A stretch of 64,000 bases of DNA from Mycobacterium seoulense (GTDB taxonomy: Bacteria; Actinomycetota; Actinomycetes; Mycobacteriales; Mycobacteriaceae), in the NCBI RefSeq assembly GCF_010731595.1, contig NZ_AP022582.1, positions 2,232,001 to 2,296,000 on the forward strand, given 5' to 3'. Shown here piece after piece: positions 8,155 through 19,800 of the stretch. A program made the position numbers and the translations under genes. The notes under the pieces are model-generated. The model made no database searches. It was not told the DNA's origin and worked only from the letters and a program-made list of their open reading frames with translations. The first letter of the stretch is position 1. Each line of letters starts with the position of its first letter.

Positions 8155-10721
8155 GTGATCCTCGCGGATAGGTGGACCGTGGTTCCCGCTGCGTCGGGGT
8201 TGATGGTGACGTCGTGCATGAGCCCTCGCATGAGGGCGATACCCCGGCCCCGGTGGGGATAGCTGGCCGGTTGCGGAGGCTTCCACGAGCCCGTATCGGT
8301 GATGGTCAACCGCACCTGGTCGACCAGCGCGGTCGCGCCCAGCCTGATCGTGCCCTCCGGTTTGTCGCGGTGACCGTGCTCGATGGCGTTGGAGACGGCC
8401 TCCCCCGCGGCGACGAGCACGTTCATCGCCTGTTCCGGGTCCAGCCGGGTCCGAGTCAACCAGGTGCGCAACGCCGTTCGGGCCGGGGCGAGGTGGCTGA
8501 CGTCGGCGGGGAACGTCAGCTCCAGCGGCGCGGGATGGCGGTACAGCAGGAGGACGACGTCGTCCTGATACCCCCCGCCGGGGGCCAGCCCCGACATGAT
8601 CTGGTTCGCCAAGTCGTCGAGCGTGGACGCCCGGCCCTCCTGCACGAGCGCGGCGGCGCGGGAGATGCCCTGCCCCAGCGCCGTGCGGCGCCGTTCGACC
8701 AGCCCGTCGGTGTAGAGCAACAGGGTCGCGCGCGCCGGCAGGGTCACCCGCGCCTCGGGACGCGACCAGTCGGCTCGTACCCCCAGCGCGATGGTGTGGC
8801 CGGCGTCGAGCATCTCGGTGGTGCCGTCCGCGTGGACCAGGATGGGCGGCGGGTGCCCGGCACTGGAGTACACCAGCTCACCGGTCTCGGGGTTGAGCAC
8901 CGCGCAGACGGCGGTGGTGCACTGGGCGCCGGGCAACCGCGCGGCGAACCGATCCATCCCGGCGAGAGCGGCCCCCGGGCTGGGGTTTTCGAACAGCAAT
9001 GCGCGGCAGGCGCTGCGCACCTGGCCCATCACGGTGGCGGCGGCCAGGCCATGCCCCACGCAGTCGCCGACGACCATCGCGATGCGCCCGTCGTCCAGGT
9101 CGACGACGTCGTACCAGTCGCCGCCCACCTGCAGGGGCGCGCTGGCGGCCTGATAGCGCACCGCGAAGCCGTGCGGCAGGTCAGCGGGGCCCAGGATGGC
9201 GTGCTGCAGCGCCAGGGCGGTTTCGCGCTGCTGGTCGACCTGGTGGACCCGCTGCAGGCCCTGGCCCAGGCGGCCCGCCAGCACCGTGAGCAGGGTCTGG
9301 TCCTCGAGGGTGAACGGCCGCCGCTCGGCCAGATCGATCCAGACGACGAGCACGCCCTCCGGATGCTGCAGCGCGATGCCCGCCGTCCCGGCTTCCCCGG
9401 AGCTCGGGGTGAGGAACTCGCCGTCGCGCAGCGAGCTCAGGATCTGCTGGGTATGCGGCGGCAGGTCGTTCCACTGCGCGGCCTCGCCGACCGACACGAC
9501 TTGCGGTACGCCCTCGGCGGTTTCGGTGGTGGAACTGGGGGTCGGGAAGGTGACGGCCAGGACCCGGCGGGCCCGCCACAGCCGGCGCAATTCCTCGGCC
9601 GCGGCGGTGACCGCGTCGTCGACGGTGTCCGCTTGAGCGAGCTCCTGGTTGAGCGCATGTTCGCGGCCGGCCGCCAGCGCCAGGGCGATGGCCGCATGCC
9701 GGGCGAAGTCGCTGACGAGCTCGAGGTAATCGTCGCCGAACGGCGACTGCTGCGGGTCGCGGGCAACGGCGATGACGCCGAGTACGGCGCCGTCGGCGAT
9801 CAGCGGCATGACGATCGCTGAGCGTTCACCGACGTCGGTGAATCCCTCGATCGGATATTGGAAGGAGTCGGTGATCAGCGGCAGGCCGCGCCGCGCCACA
9901 CCGCCCGTGGTGGAGCCGTCCATCGGCACCTGGCGACCGATCACCTCCGAGGAGTACCGCCCGGCCGTGGCGGCCACGACCAGGGTGTCGACCTCGTCGG
10001 CGGGCAGGTCCGGCTCCTTGGGCACCAGCAGAATCGCCTGTTCGGCGTCGGCCAACTCCAGCGCCCGGTTCACGATCAGCTGCAACGGCCCGGTCTGCGG
10101 GTCGCCCGACAGCAGCGCGGTCGTGATCTCGCGGCTGGCCTTGGTCCATTTCGCCGATTCACGTTCCCGCTCGAACAGCCGCGCGTTGTCGATGGCCGCC
10201 GCGGCCGCGATCGCCAGCGCCCGCACGGCGGCCGCCTGGGAGTCGGTGAAGACCCGGCCCGGCCGGTCGTCCACCAGATACAGGCTCCCGAAGTCGGCCG
10301 ACCGCACCGTGATCGGTAACCCGAGCAGCGCCCGCATCGGCGGATCGTGGGCCCGCAGCTCGCCCGCCTGCGGATGGGCACTGACATCGTCGAGGCGCAG
10401 GCCGTCGCCCACCGGCAGATCGCCGAGCCGCCGCGCCGTTGGTTCGTCGATGCCCGCGCGGACGAAAGCGGCCAGGGTGCCGTCGGGAGCGCGGACGCCC
10501 AGGGCTGCGTAGCGGGAGCCGGTCAGCTCCATCGCGCCCTTGACGATGCGATGCAGCGTCACGTCCAGGTCGAGATCGGAACCAACCTCGCTGATGACCC
10601 GCACCAGATGTTCCATCTGGTCGCGAGCCGCCACCAGCTCGTCGAGTTGCTCATGTATCTGGCTCACCAGCTCGCGCCGGCCCTGCCAGGTGAACGCCGA
10701 TCCACCCCCTTCGTTGCCCAT
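8151..10721 (-). CDS. Multi-domain sigma-regulatory protein: three GAF-like domains, SpoIIE-type PP2C phosphatase, HATPase anti-sigma kinase
   Basis: 856 residues. Order: an N-terminal helical segment (about 12-45), GAF-like sensor regions (about 45-185, 200-352, 365-490), a RsbU/SpoIIE-type PPM phosphatase (about 505-728; metal-binding GGDWYD at 533-538, GDCVGHG at 552-558, TDGLVE at 671-676, QDD at 719-721), and a C-terminal HATPase_c kinase (about 735-856; EAVSNAIEHGH at 774-784, DTGSW at 809-813, GRGIALMRGL at 825-834). It thus joins the kinase that phosphorylates, and the phosphatase that dephosphorylates, a STAS protein; that STAS protein is encoded next with an ATGA overlap. The arrangement recalls M. 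tuberculosis Rv1364c, but there the STAS domain is part of the same chain. Signals sensed by the GAF regions are unknown. Confidence 0.88.
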   Translation of the reverse strand: MGNEGGGSAFTWQGRRELVSQIHEQLDELVAARDQMEHLVRVISEVGSDLDLDVTLHRIVKGAMELTGSRYAALGVRAPDGTLAAFVRAGIDEPTARRLGDLPVGDGLRLDDVSAHPQAGELRAHDPPMRALLGLPITVRSADFGSLYLVDDRPGRVFTDSQAAAVRALAIAAAAAIDNARLFERERESAKWTKASREITTALLSGDPQTGPLQLIVNRALELADAEQAILLVPKEPDLPADEVDTLVVAATAGRYSSEVIGRQVPMDGSTTGGVARRGLPLITDSFQYPIEGFTDVGERSAIVMPLIADGAVLGVIAVARDPQQSPFGDDYLELVSDFARHAAIALALAAGREHALNQELAQADTVDDAVTAAAEELRRLWRARRVLAVTFPTPSSTTETAEGVPQVVSVGEAAQWNDLPPHTQQILSSLRDGEFLTPSSGEAGTAGIALQHPEGVLVVWIDLAERRPFTLEDQTLLTVLAGRLGQGLQRVHQVDQQRETALALQHAILGPADLPHGFAVRYQAASAPLQVGGDWYDVVDLDDGRIAMVVGDCVGHGLAAATVMGQVRSACRALLFENPSPGAALAGMDRFAARLPGAQCTTAVCAVLNPETGELVYSSAGHPPPILVHADGTTEMLDAGHTIALGVRADWSRPEARVTLPARATLLLYTDGLVERRRTALGQGISRAAALVQEGRASTLDDLANQIMSGLAPGGGYQDDVVLLLYRHPAPLELTFPADVSHLAPARTALRTWLTRTRLDPEQAMNVLVAAGEAVSNAIEHGHRDKPEGTIRLGATALVDQVRLTITDTGSWKPPQPASYPHRGRGIALMRGLMHDVTINPDAAGTTVHLSARIT

Positions 10722-10834
10722 GGATACAAACCTAACCGTTCACCTGAGCAATCCCTACAGGCGGCGGCGGCCTTGAAGACCGGATGTCACGGCTTTACCC
10801 GATCTTGACCACGCATTGAATCGCGCCACCGACC

Positions 10835-13800
10835 ATGGCTTATATGAGTACGCTTCCATCGGTGGAACTGGGGGTTTTGGGGCCTCTCCAGGTCCGGCGA
10901 GACGGGGCGCCCGTCGCTATCCCGGGCGCCAAACCTCGCGCGATCCTGTCGATGCTCGGGCTGCACGGCGGTTCCGTCGTGGCGGCCGACACGCTCGTCG
11001 AGCTGCTGTGGGGCGAGCACCCGCCCCGCACCGCGGCCAAGGCCCTGCAAACCCACATCTCCTCGTTACGCCGCACCCTGGGCGACGGCTTTGTCCTGAC
11101 GGCGGGCGCGGGGTGGACGCTTACCGAGGCCCGGGTCGACGCCGCGCGGTACAAAGCCGCCGCCCGACTGGCGCGCGACGCCGCTGCCGCCGGCGACACC
11201 GGCCAGGCGGTGGCCCGCTTCGAGGAGGCGCTCGCCCTTTGGCGCGGAATCCCCGAGCTGCCCGACGGCCGGCGCGGAACGTCGGAGAAGACGCGGTGGA
11301 TCGAGGGCCATGCCGCGCTGGTGGAGGATCGAGCCGATGCCCTGCTCGCGACGGGCCGGGCCGCCGAGATCATCGGCGAGCTCGAGGCCGCGGTGGCCGA
11401 GGCGCCGCTGCGTGAGCGGCGTTGGGGTCAGCTCATGCTCGCGCTGTACCGGGCCGGCAGGCAGGGCGAAGCGCTTGCCGCATACCAGCGGGCGCGTGCG
11501 CTGCTCGCCGAGGAACTGGGTGTCGACCCGGGACCGGACCTGCGCCGGCTGGAGGCCGCGATCGTCGCGCAGGACCCTGCGCTCGAAGCACCTGCCGCAC
11601 AACAACTCTCGTCGGTGACTCGCGCCGTGACGTTCCTGCTGACCGATATCGAAGGGTCGACGGCCGCGTGGGAGGCGGATGCCCAAGCGATGGCGGTGGC
11701 GCTGGCGCGGCACGACGAACTCGTCGAGCAGGTCGTCACGTCCCGCGGAGGCCGCCTGATCAAGACGCGCGGCGAGGGCGACGCCACGTTCTCGGTTTTC
11801 GAGCGGCCCTCGGCGGCTGCCGCCGCGGCCATCGAGCTGCAAGAGGCGATCGTCTCCGAGCCGTGGGCGCTGCGGGAACCCATGCGCGTTCGCGTGGCTT
11901 TGCACACCGGCGAGGTCGAACTGCGCGACGGCGACTACTTCGGCCGCGCGGTCAACCGCGCCGCCCGCCTCCGGTCGCTGGCTTCAGGTGGCCAGATCCT
12001 GTGCTCGGGAGCGACCGCGGAACTCGTCATCGATTCACTGCCCGACGACGTGGCAATCGCCGACCTGGGGACGCGCCAGCTGCGCAACCTTGCGCGCCCG
12101 GAACACGTTTTCGAACTCCGACTGCAAGCGGCCGACGAACCTCGTCAGGCGGATGAGACCGACGCGCCCCTACCACGCCCGAGCCTGCCCGCGGTGCTTG
12201 CCGGCCGCGGGCCGTTCGTCGGGCGCGGCCGCGAGCTCGAGCAACTGTCTTCGGCATGGCAGGCCTCGCTTGCCGGCGGCGCCAACGCAATGCTGATCGC
12301 GGGCGAACCCGGTGTCGGCAAGACGCGTCTGGCCGGTGAATGGGCCCGGCAGGCTTACGACCTCGGGGCCCTGGTCATCTACGGCCGATGCGACGAGGAC
12401 CTTGGCGCGCCGTACCAGCCGTTCGCGGAGGCGTTGCGTTCGCTGGTGCCGTGTCTCGGCGGGGGCGGGCTTCGCGGGCTGCGCGGCGTGGAGGCACTGC
12501 TCACACTGGTTCCCGGGCTGACCGATGTCCTCCCAGACCTGGCCGCGCCGACCCGCGCCGACCCGGACACCGAGCGCTACGCACTTTTCGACGCCGTCGT
12601 CGCGCTGTTGACGATGGCCTCGGCGAGCGCGCCCGTCGTCCTGATCCTCGACGACCTGCACTGGGCAGCCAAACCCACGCTGCTGCTGTTACGGCATCTC
12701 CTGCGTTTCGGCGAACACGCCCGCGTACAGATCATCGGCACGTACCGCAGCACGGACCTTGACCGCTCCCACCCTTTGGCGGCGATGCTCGCCGACCTCC
12801 ATCGCGACGGCACGGCCAACCGCCTTGCGCTCAGCGGTCTCGACGAGGACGACGTGACCGCCTACGTCGCCGAGGTGGGCTACAACGACGAAGAGCTGGC
12901 CCGGGCGCTGGCGTCGCTCACCGGTGGCAATCCGTTCTTTCTGATCGAGGCCCTGCGCCACGTGGATGAAAGCGGCGGCCGCTGGGACCAGAGCACCCTG
13001 CCACAGGGCGTGCGTGAGGCGGTGAGTCGCCGACTTTCCCGGCTTCCAGCGGAGGCGAATAAGGCGCTCGCGGCAGCCGCCGTCGTCGGCAGTCGGTTCG
13101 CCTTGGAACTGGTGGAACGTGTGGTAGGAGACGACTTGGTCGACGCGTTCGACGAGGCGTGCAAGGCCGGCATCGTCATCGAAGAGCCCGGCGGTCGCTA
13201 CCGGTTCAACCATGCTCTCGTTCGACAGTCGCTGCTCGCCGAACTGCCGTCCGTGCGGCGCATGCGGCTGCACCAGCGCATCGCCGCCACGCTCGAGAAC
13301 GAGCCCGGTCCCGACGATGAGCGGCTCGCCGAGCTGGCCTATCACTACTTCGAATGCGCCTGGGCGGGGAACGCGGCGAAGGCAGTCTTCTACTGCCGTC
13401 GTGCCGCCGACCAAGCGATGGCCCGACTCGCCTATGAAGGGGCGGCCGACCTCTACGACCGGGCCCTGCACGCACTGGAAGAGATCGACGACGAGCTGCC
13501 CGACCGCGACAACCAGACCGCCGAGTTGTTGATTGCGCGTTGCGAGGCTCTGCTGGCGGCGGGTGACGTAACTTCGGCAGCCAGTGCGGTCTCCCAATTG
13601 CAAACGGCCACAGTTGATTCCGCCCAACTCGCGGCATGGGCGACGTGTTTCGACGGCCAACTATCGATGCTGACGCACCCGGAGCGGCTGGACGACGTGG
13701 AGGCGGCGGTGGGCGCCGCGGCTGGCAAGCTGGCGGAACTGGGCGACGCCGCCGGAGAAGCCAAGGCGCACACCGTTCGTGCCGGATGCCTTGCGCGACT

Positions 13801-16800
13801 TGGGCGAATCGGGGATTGTGAAATCGCCCTGGACGAGGCCCTCACGGCGGCGCGGCGCGCGCGTGAACACCGCCGCGTGAACGCGGTACTGGCACAAGCG
13901 CCACTCGCAGCGCTGTGGGGACCCAACCCGGTCCCCCGCGCCGGCGGGCGGTGCCTGGACGTGGTGCGGCTGCTCCGCATCACCACCGACTCTCCGGCGG
14001 TCGAAGCGACTTCCACGCGCTGCCAAGCGGTGTTGGAGGCCTTCCGCGGGCGGGCTGCGGCAGCGCGACGAATGATCGACTCCGCCCGGCGCACGGTCAC
14101 CGAACTCGGTCTGCGCCATGCCCTTCTGGAGGTCGAGCAGTTCGCCGGCATCGTCGAGCTCGTGGTCGACGAACCCGCCGCGGCCGAGCAATATCTGCGC
14201 AAGGCCTACAACGGTTTTCGTCGGATGGGGCTCGACGCCGACACAGCTGAAACCGCGGCGTTGCTGGGTCGCACGTGCCTCGCGCTCGACCGCGATGCGG
14301 AAGCGGACGAATTGTGCGCCGAGAGTGAGCGTCTCGCCGGGCACGCGTTGAAGGCGTCGATCGCCTGGCGCACCCTTCGGGCGCGCCTGCTGTCGCGACG
14401 CGGTGATCACGACCAGGCGCGGCGGGTCGCCGAGCAGGCCGTCGCACTGGCCGAGCGCACCGACGCGTTGGTGGATCATGGCGACGCATGCCTTGGGCTG
14501 GCAACGGCTTTGGGTGCGGCCGGCGACGTCGCGGGAGCTCGGTCCGCCGCCGAGCGGGCGGTCGAGCTTTACGAACGAAAAGGCGCTGTGGCGCTTGCCG
14601 AAAGGGCTCGGGCCGTCCTCGGCGAGCGCGCCGTTCCGCCTCTACCGACACCACCTGAGGCGCGCGTTGTCGAACTCGACAATGCATGCGTCCGAGCGGG
14701 CGAACGCGTCACGGCCGCAATAAATCGTGAGGCTTGGGAAGAGTTCGAGCAGCTGTTCGCGCCAGATGGATTCATTGAGAGCCGCCGGAAGATTGTCGGC
14801 TTTGGACAGATCGACGTCCCACCGGGCGAGTTTCCAAATGTGAACAGGCGCGTTTTGGAGACAGTCCCTATGCGGGTCACCCAAATGGTTATCGCCGTGC
14901 GAGGCGAGCGTCTAGCGCTCGCTCGCTTGGTGATAGGCGCGGACGACGTCAGCCCTGGGGCACCGCAGGACGAATTCCTCCTGCTTTATGGCATCGACGA
15001 AGATGGCCGGATATGCCTCCAGATTTGGTTCGACCTCGAAGACATCAAAGCCGCGATCAACGAACTCGACGCCGCGCACGCCCGATTCGAGGAAGAGCCC
15101 TCGCCTGCAAGGCAATTGGAAAACACGGCAGCGCGCGTATTTGAGGAGGAGTGGTCACACTTCGCGGCGCGCGACTGGGACGCCCTGGCTGACACCGTGG
15201 CCGATGATTATGTTGGCATCGATCACCGGCGGGTCGTGAGTGCCGAGACTCAACTTAGCCGGGCTGATGTGGTCAGAGACTTGCAGGCCGCCGCCGAAGT
15301 CGGCTTCAGCATCTCGATGGTCAGCGCCGTGGCGATCCGCGGGGAGCGTCTCGTCCTCGCACGTGTGCGCGCCGTCGGCAGCGACCCGGCCGCGGTCGAA
15401 AACGATGCCCTTAATGTCGTCGAGATCGACGCCGACGGCCGGATCGCGAACGTCGTCACCTTCGACCTCGAGGACATCGACACCGCCCTCGCACAGCTCG
15501 ATGCGAGATACCTCGCCGGCGAAGGAGCTCTCTACGGCGCCACATGGGCGGTGGTCACGCGGGCATACGCCGCGCTCAACAGGTTCGAACTGCCGCCGAC
15601 CACGTCGGACTTCGTGAGCATCGACCATCGGCGAGGCGCGACGTTCGCGCCCGGTGACCTGATCGCATATGTGCGCGCCGCTTGGAATCTCGCGCAAGAC
15701 GGCACCACCTACATCGAGACCGTGCATCGGTTGACCGACGTTGGAGCGCTCGTCACCCATGTAACGCGTGGAACATCGCGCGAGGGCTTTGAAGCAGAGT
15801 GGCGCGAAAACTTCCTTCTGACTGTCGAAGGCGACGTGATCAACTGTTGTGAGTTATTCGACGAGGACGACCTCGGCGCTGCGATCGCGCGTTTCGACCA
15901 GCTCAGCCGCCCGGCATCGCATTTGGAAAACGCGGCGACTAGAGCTTACGAGCGCGTCTACTCGCATTTCGCAGCTCGTGACTGGAACGCCCTGGCCGCA
16001 GCAGCGGCCGACGACTATTCCATCGACGATCGTCGGCGGGTGGTGAACGCCGGGATGCGGCATGGTCGGGATGCCGCGATGGAAGAAGTGCGTGCGATCG
16101 CTGATGTCGGCTTCGGAACGATGACAATCCTGGGCGTCATGGCAACGCGCGGCGCGCGTCTCGCCCTTATTCGCACTCGCATTTCCGGCAGTGATCCCGA
16201 CGCGATTCAAAACGATGCCCTCAACGTCGTCGAGGTCGACGTGGACGAGCACGTCGCGGCGATCGTCGTCTTCGATCTTGAGGATTTCGACGCCGCCCTC
16301 GCCGAACTTGATCGTCGATACCTCGCCGGCGAAGCGGCCACGTACTCCCGCACCTGGTCGCTCGTTACGGAGGCGATTGCAGTGCTGAACCAGCGGAGAA
16401 TCCCTAAGACGACCTCCGACTGGGCGAGCATCGACCACCGACGGCTCGCACCAATCGGTACGGGTGATCTGGGCGCATATCTCCGTGCGGCATGGGAACT
16501 CTCGTCGCAGTCTGGCATCTACGTCGAGGCTGTGCACCGGCTAGGCAGCCTCGGCGCGGTGATCACCCACGTGGCGACAGGGACCTCGCCGGACGGTTTC
16601 GACGCCGAGTGGCGGGTGACCGACGTCGTGATATTCGACGGTGACCGGATCAGCCGTAGTGAGCTGTTCGACGACTCGGACGTGGCCGCCGCACTCGCGA
16701 GGTTCGAGAAGCTGCAGCCGAAGGAACTGCGGCTGGAAAACGCGGCAAGCCGGTTATACGAGCGATTCAAAGTCTGCTACGCAGCGCGCGAGTGGTCCGC

Positions 16801-19800
16801 GGTAAGGCAACTGTTGGCCGACACCGTTTTGAGCGATGACCGTCGCCACCCAATTAATTCCGGTATCCGATACGGCCCAGACGCGCTGATCGCCGAAATT
16901 TCGGCGCTGGCGGAGGTCGGCATTGAACTCACGACAGAGGTCATCGCAACCCGTGGCGAGCACCTCGTGCTCAGTCGTATTCGCACTTTTGGCCGAGATC
17001 AGGGGCCTGATGGATTCCAGTCAGTCGATCTCGATGTCCTCGAAGTCGGCCCCGACGGCCGATTCGTGGCGCGCGTGGTCTTCAATGACGACGACTTCGA
17101 CGCAGCCATCGCAGAACTCGACGCCCGCTACCTCGCCGGCGAAGCGCTGGCCCAACGGAACGTCCTGCGGTCCGTAATGGACACGATTGAGGAGCTCAAT
17201 CGTCACGAACCGGGGCCGATGCTCGAGCGAATTACGTTTATCAATCATCGACGCGTCCCGTTCGGGTCGGCGGAACACTACGGGCGAGCGATAGAGGAGC
17301 TGTGGACACTGGTGCCCGACGCCCGCTATTGGACGAAGGCAGTACACGCGCTCGACGGCCGCGGTCTTGTCTCCACCCTCGTCATCCAAGGCACCGACGC
17401 TCACGGGAACGAATTGCAGTGGGGTCGAACCTTTGTGTTCCTGTCCGACGGACCCCGGGCGGAGGTTTACGAAGAGGACGACGTCGACGCCGCGCTTGCG
17501 AGCTTCGATCAGCTCCGTCAGCCGGCCCCGCACCTGGAAAATGCGGCAAGCCAAGCTTACGAGCGCTTCCGGGCCTACTTCGCCGCACGCGACTGGGCCG
17601 CTATGGCAGAGCTACTGGCCCCGGATACGACTGTCGACGACCATCGACGCGTCGTCAACGCCGAAACCCTGCGCGGCAGGGAAGTCGAAATCGCAAACAT
17701 GCGGGTCTTCGCCGACATCGGGGTGACGACAAGTACGGCGGAGGTCATCGCCACTCGAGGCGAACGACTTGTCCTGTGCCGGACGCGCATCTCGGGCGAA
17801 GACCACCACCCATTTGGGGGATTCAGCATCGACATGCTCATTATCGTCGAGACCTCGGCCGACGAACGGATACTGGCACGCGTCGCGTACGACCCGGACG
17901 ATATGGATGCCGCCTTCGCCGAGCTCGATGCCCGCTATCTCGCCGGTGAAGCGGCGGCTCATGCGCGCGTGTGGTCCGTCGTTGCGCAAAGCTTTGCGTC
18001 GATCAATCGGCGCGAAATGCCTGCGACAACGCCGGATTGGGTGAACACTGACCATCGGCGAGGTACGTCGATCGCGCCCGGTGAAATGGCTGCCTTGATG
18101 GCCGCCGCATGGAGTTCCACGTCCGATCTTAGGTGCTTCGTCGAATCGGTGCACCGCCTGACCGATCTCGGTGTGGTCATCACCCACGCGGCGCATGAGA
18201 CCTCGCAAGATGGATTCCACGCCGAATGGCGAGTGATCAGCGTCATCACGGTCGAAGGCGACCTGATCAGCCGTACTGAGGTATTCGACGAGGCACAGAT
18301 CGACGCCGCGATTGCGTTGTTCGACCGACTCAGCCGTCCAACACCCCGGTTGGAAAATGCGGCGAGCCGGGCGTACGACCGCTTGGCCGCGCACTTCGCG
18401 GCCAGAGACTGGAACGCGACGGCAAACGCCATGACGCAAAACATGATCGATGACGATCGTCGAAGAATGGTGAACGCCGGGATCCGACGTGGCCGGGATG
18501 TCGAGGTTGCTAACAGTCAAGCCACTGCAGGGATTGGCGGGGAAAAAATATTGTCGGCCGTCATCGCCACCCGCGGTGAGCGCCTCGCGCTCTGTCGTTC
18601 GTCGATTATCGGGCGAGGCGAGCAATCTGGGGCATTCCATATCGAATTTCTCAGCGTGCTTGAGACCGACGTCGACGAGCGGTTGGCGGCCCACGTCGCG
18701 TTCGACCTCGACGACTTCGATTCCGCCGTCGAAGAACTCGACGCGCGTTATATTGCCGGGGAGGCGGCCGCCCACGCACGCACGTGGTCTGCCATAACAG
18801 GGGCTTACGCCGCGATCAACCGGCACCAACTCCCCTCGATGACAATGGACTTCGCCGATATCGACCACCGTCGAGGTGCGGCGTGGGCGCCCGGCGAACT
18901 GGTCGAATTCCTTCGTAGCGCGCTGGATCAGACACCTGACCTGACTATCCGGATTGCAGCGGTGCATCGATTGAACTCGCAAGGAGCCGTCGTCACCCAC
19001 TCGGCGACTGGGACCTCGCCAGATGGCTTCGACGCCGAGTGGCGAGAGATCCTCTTTTTGATCGTTGATGGCGACATGCTCAAACATTGCGAGGTGTTCG
19101 ACGAAACAGAACTCGACGCCGCCCTTGCCCGCTTTGACGAATTGCACACGCGGCCACACCGCCTGGATAACGCGGCAAGCCAGGTGAGCGAACGGTTTTG
19201 GGACTGCCTCACGACGCGAGATTGGACCGCGATGACCGAGGTACTCGCCGAAAATGCTGTGTCGCGCGACAACCGTCGGGTGGTCAACTCCGGTGTACTA
19301 CGCGGGCGAGATATCAATATCGCAAACTTGCGGGCAGTGGCTGAGGTCGGATTCGAGCGCCTTGTCTCGACGATCCTCGCGATTCGCGGGCAACGCCTTG
19401 CCCTCACTCGTATTTGGTCCTCCGCCAAGGGATGTGAGCCCGGGGAGATCAGCGCGGACATGGTCGGCGTCGTGGAGATCGACAGGGACAACCGGATGGT
19501 CGTTCACTCCATCTTTGACGCCGACGACTTCGACGCCGCCGTTGCCGAACTCGAAGCCCGGTACATCGCCGGCGAAGCGGCCGAGTACGCGCACACATGG
19601 TCGCTGGTCGCGCAAGGCCACGCCCAGTTCAATCGGCAAGAACTTCCAACGATGATGCCGGACGTGGTTTACATCGACCATCGTCGGGGCGTGACAATCG
19701 AGGGCGCCGATCTGGCCACAACCGTTCGCGCGGGTTGGGACCTTCTGCCGCGGGTGCACGTCTACGTCGAGGCTGTGCACCGGCTAACCGACCGTGGCGC

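Noticed and set aside
8172..9821. 549-residue plus-strand open frame
   Set aside because: Antisense to the GAF-PP2C-HATPase gene.
17612..19159. 515-residue minus-strand open frame in the giant gene
   Set aside because: Antisense shadow of the repeat units, explained by the coding repeats of the plus strand.
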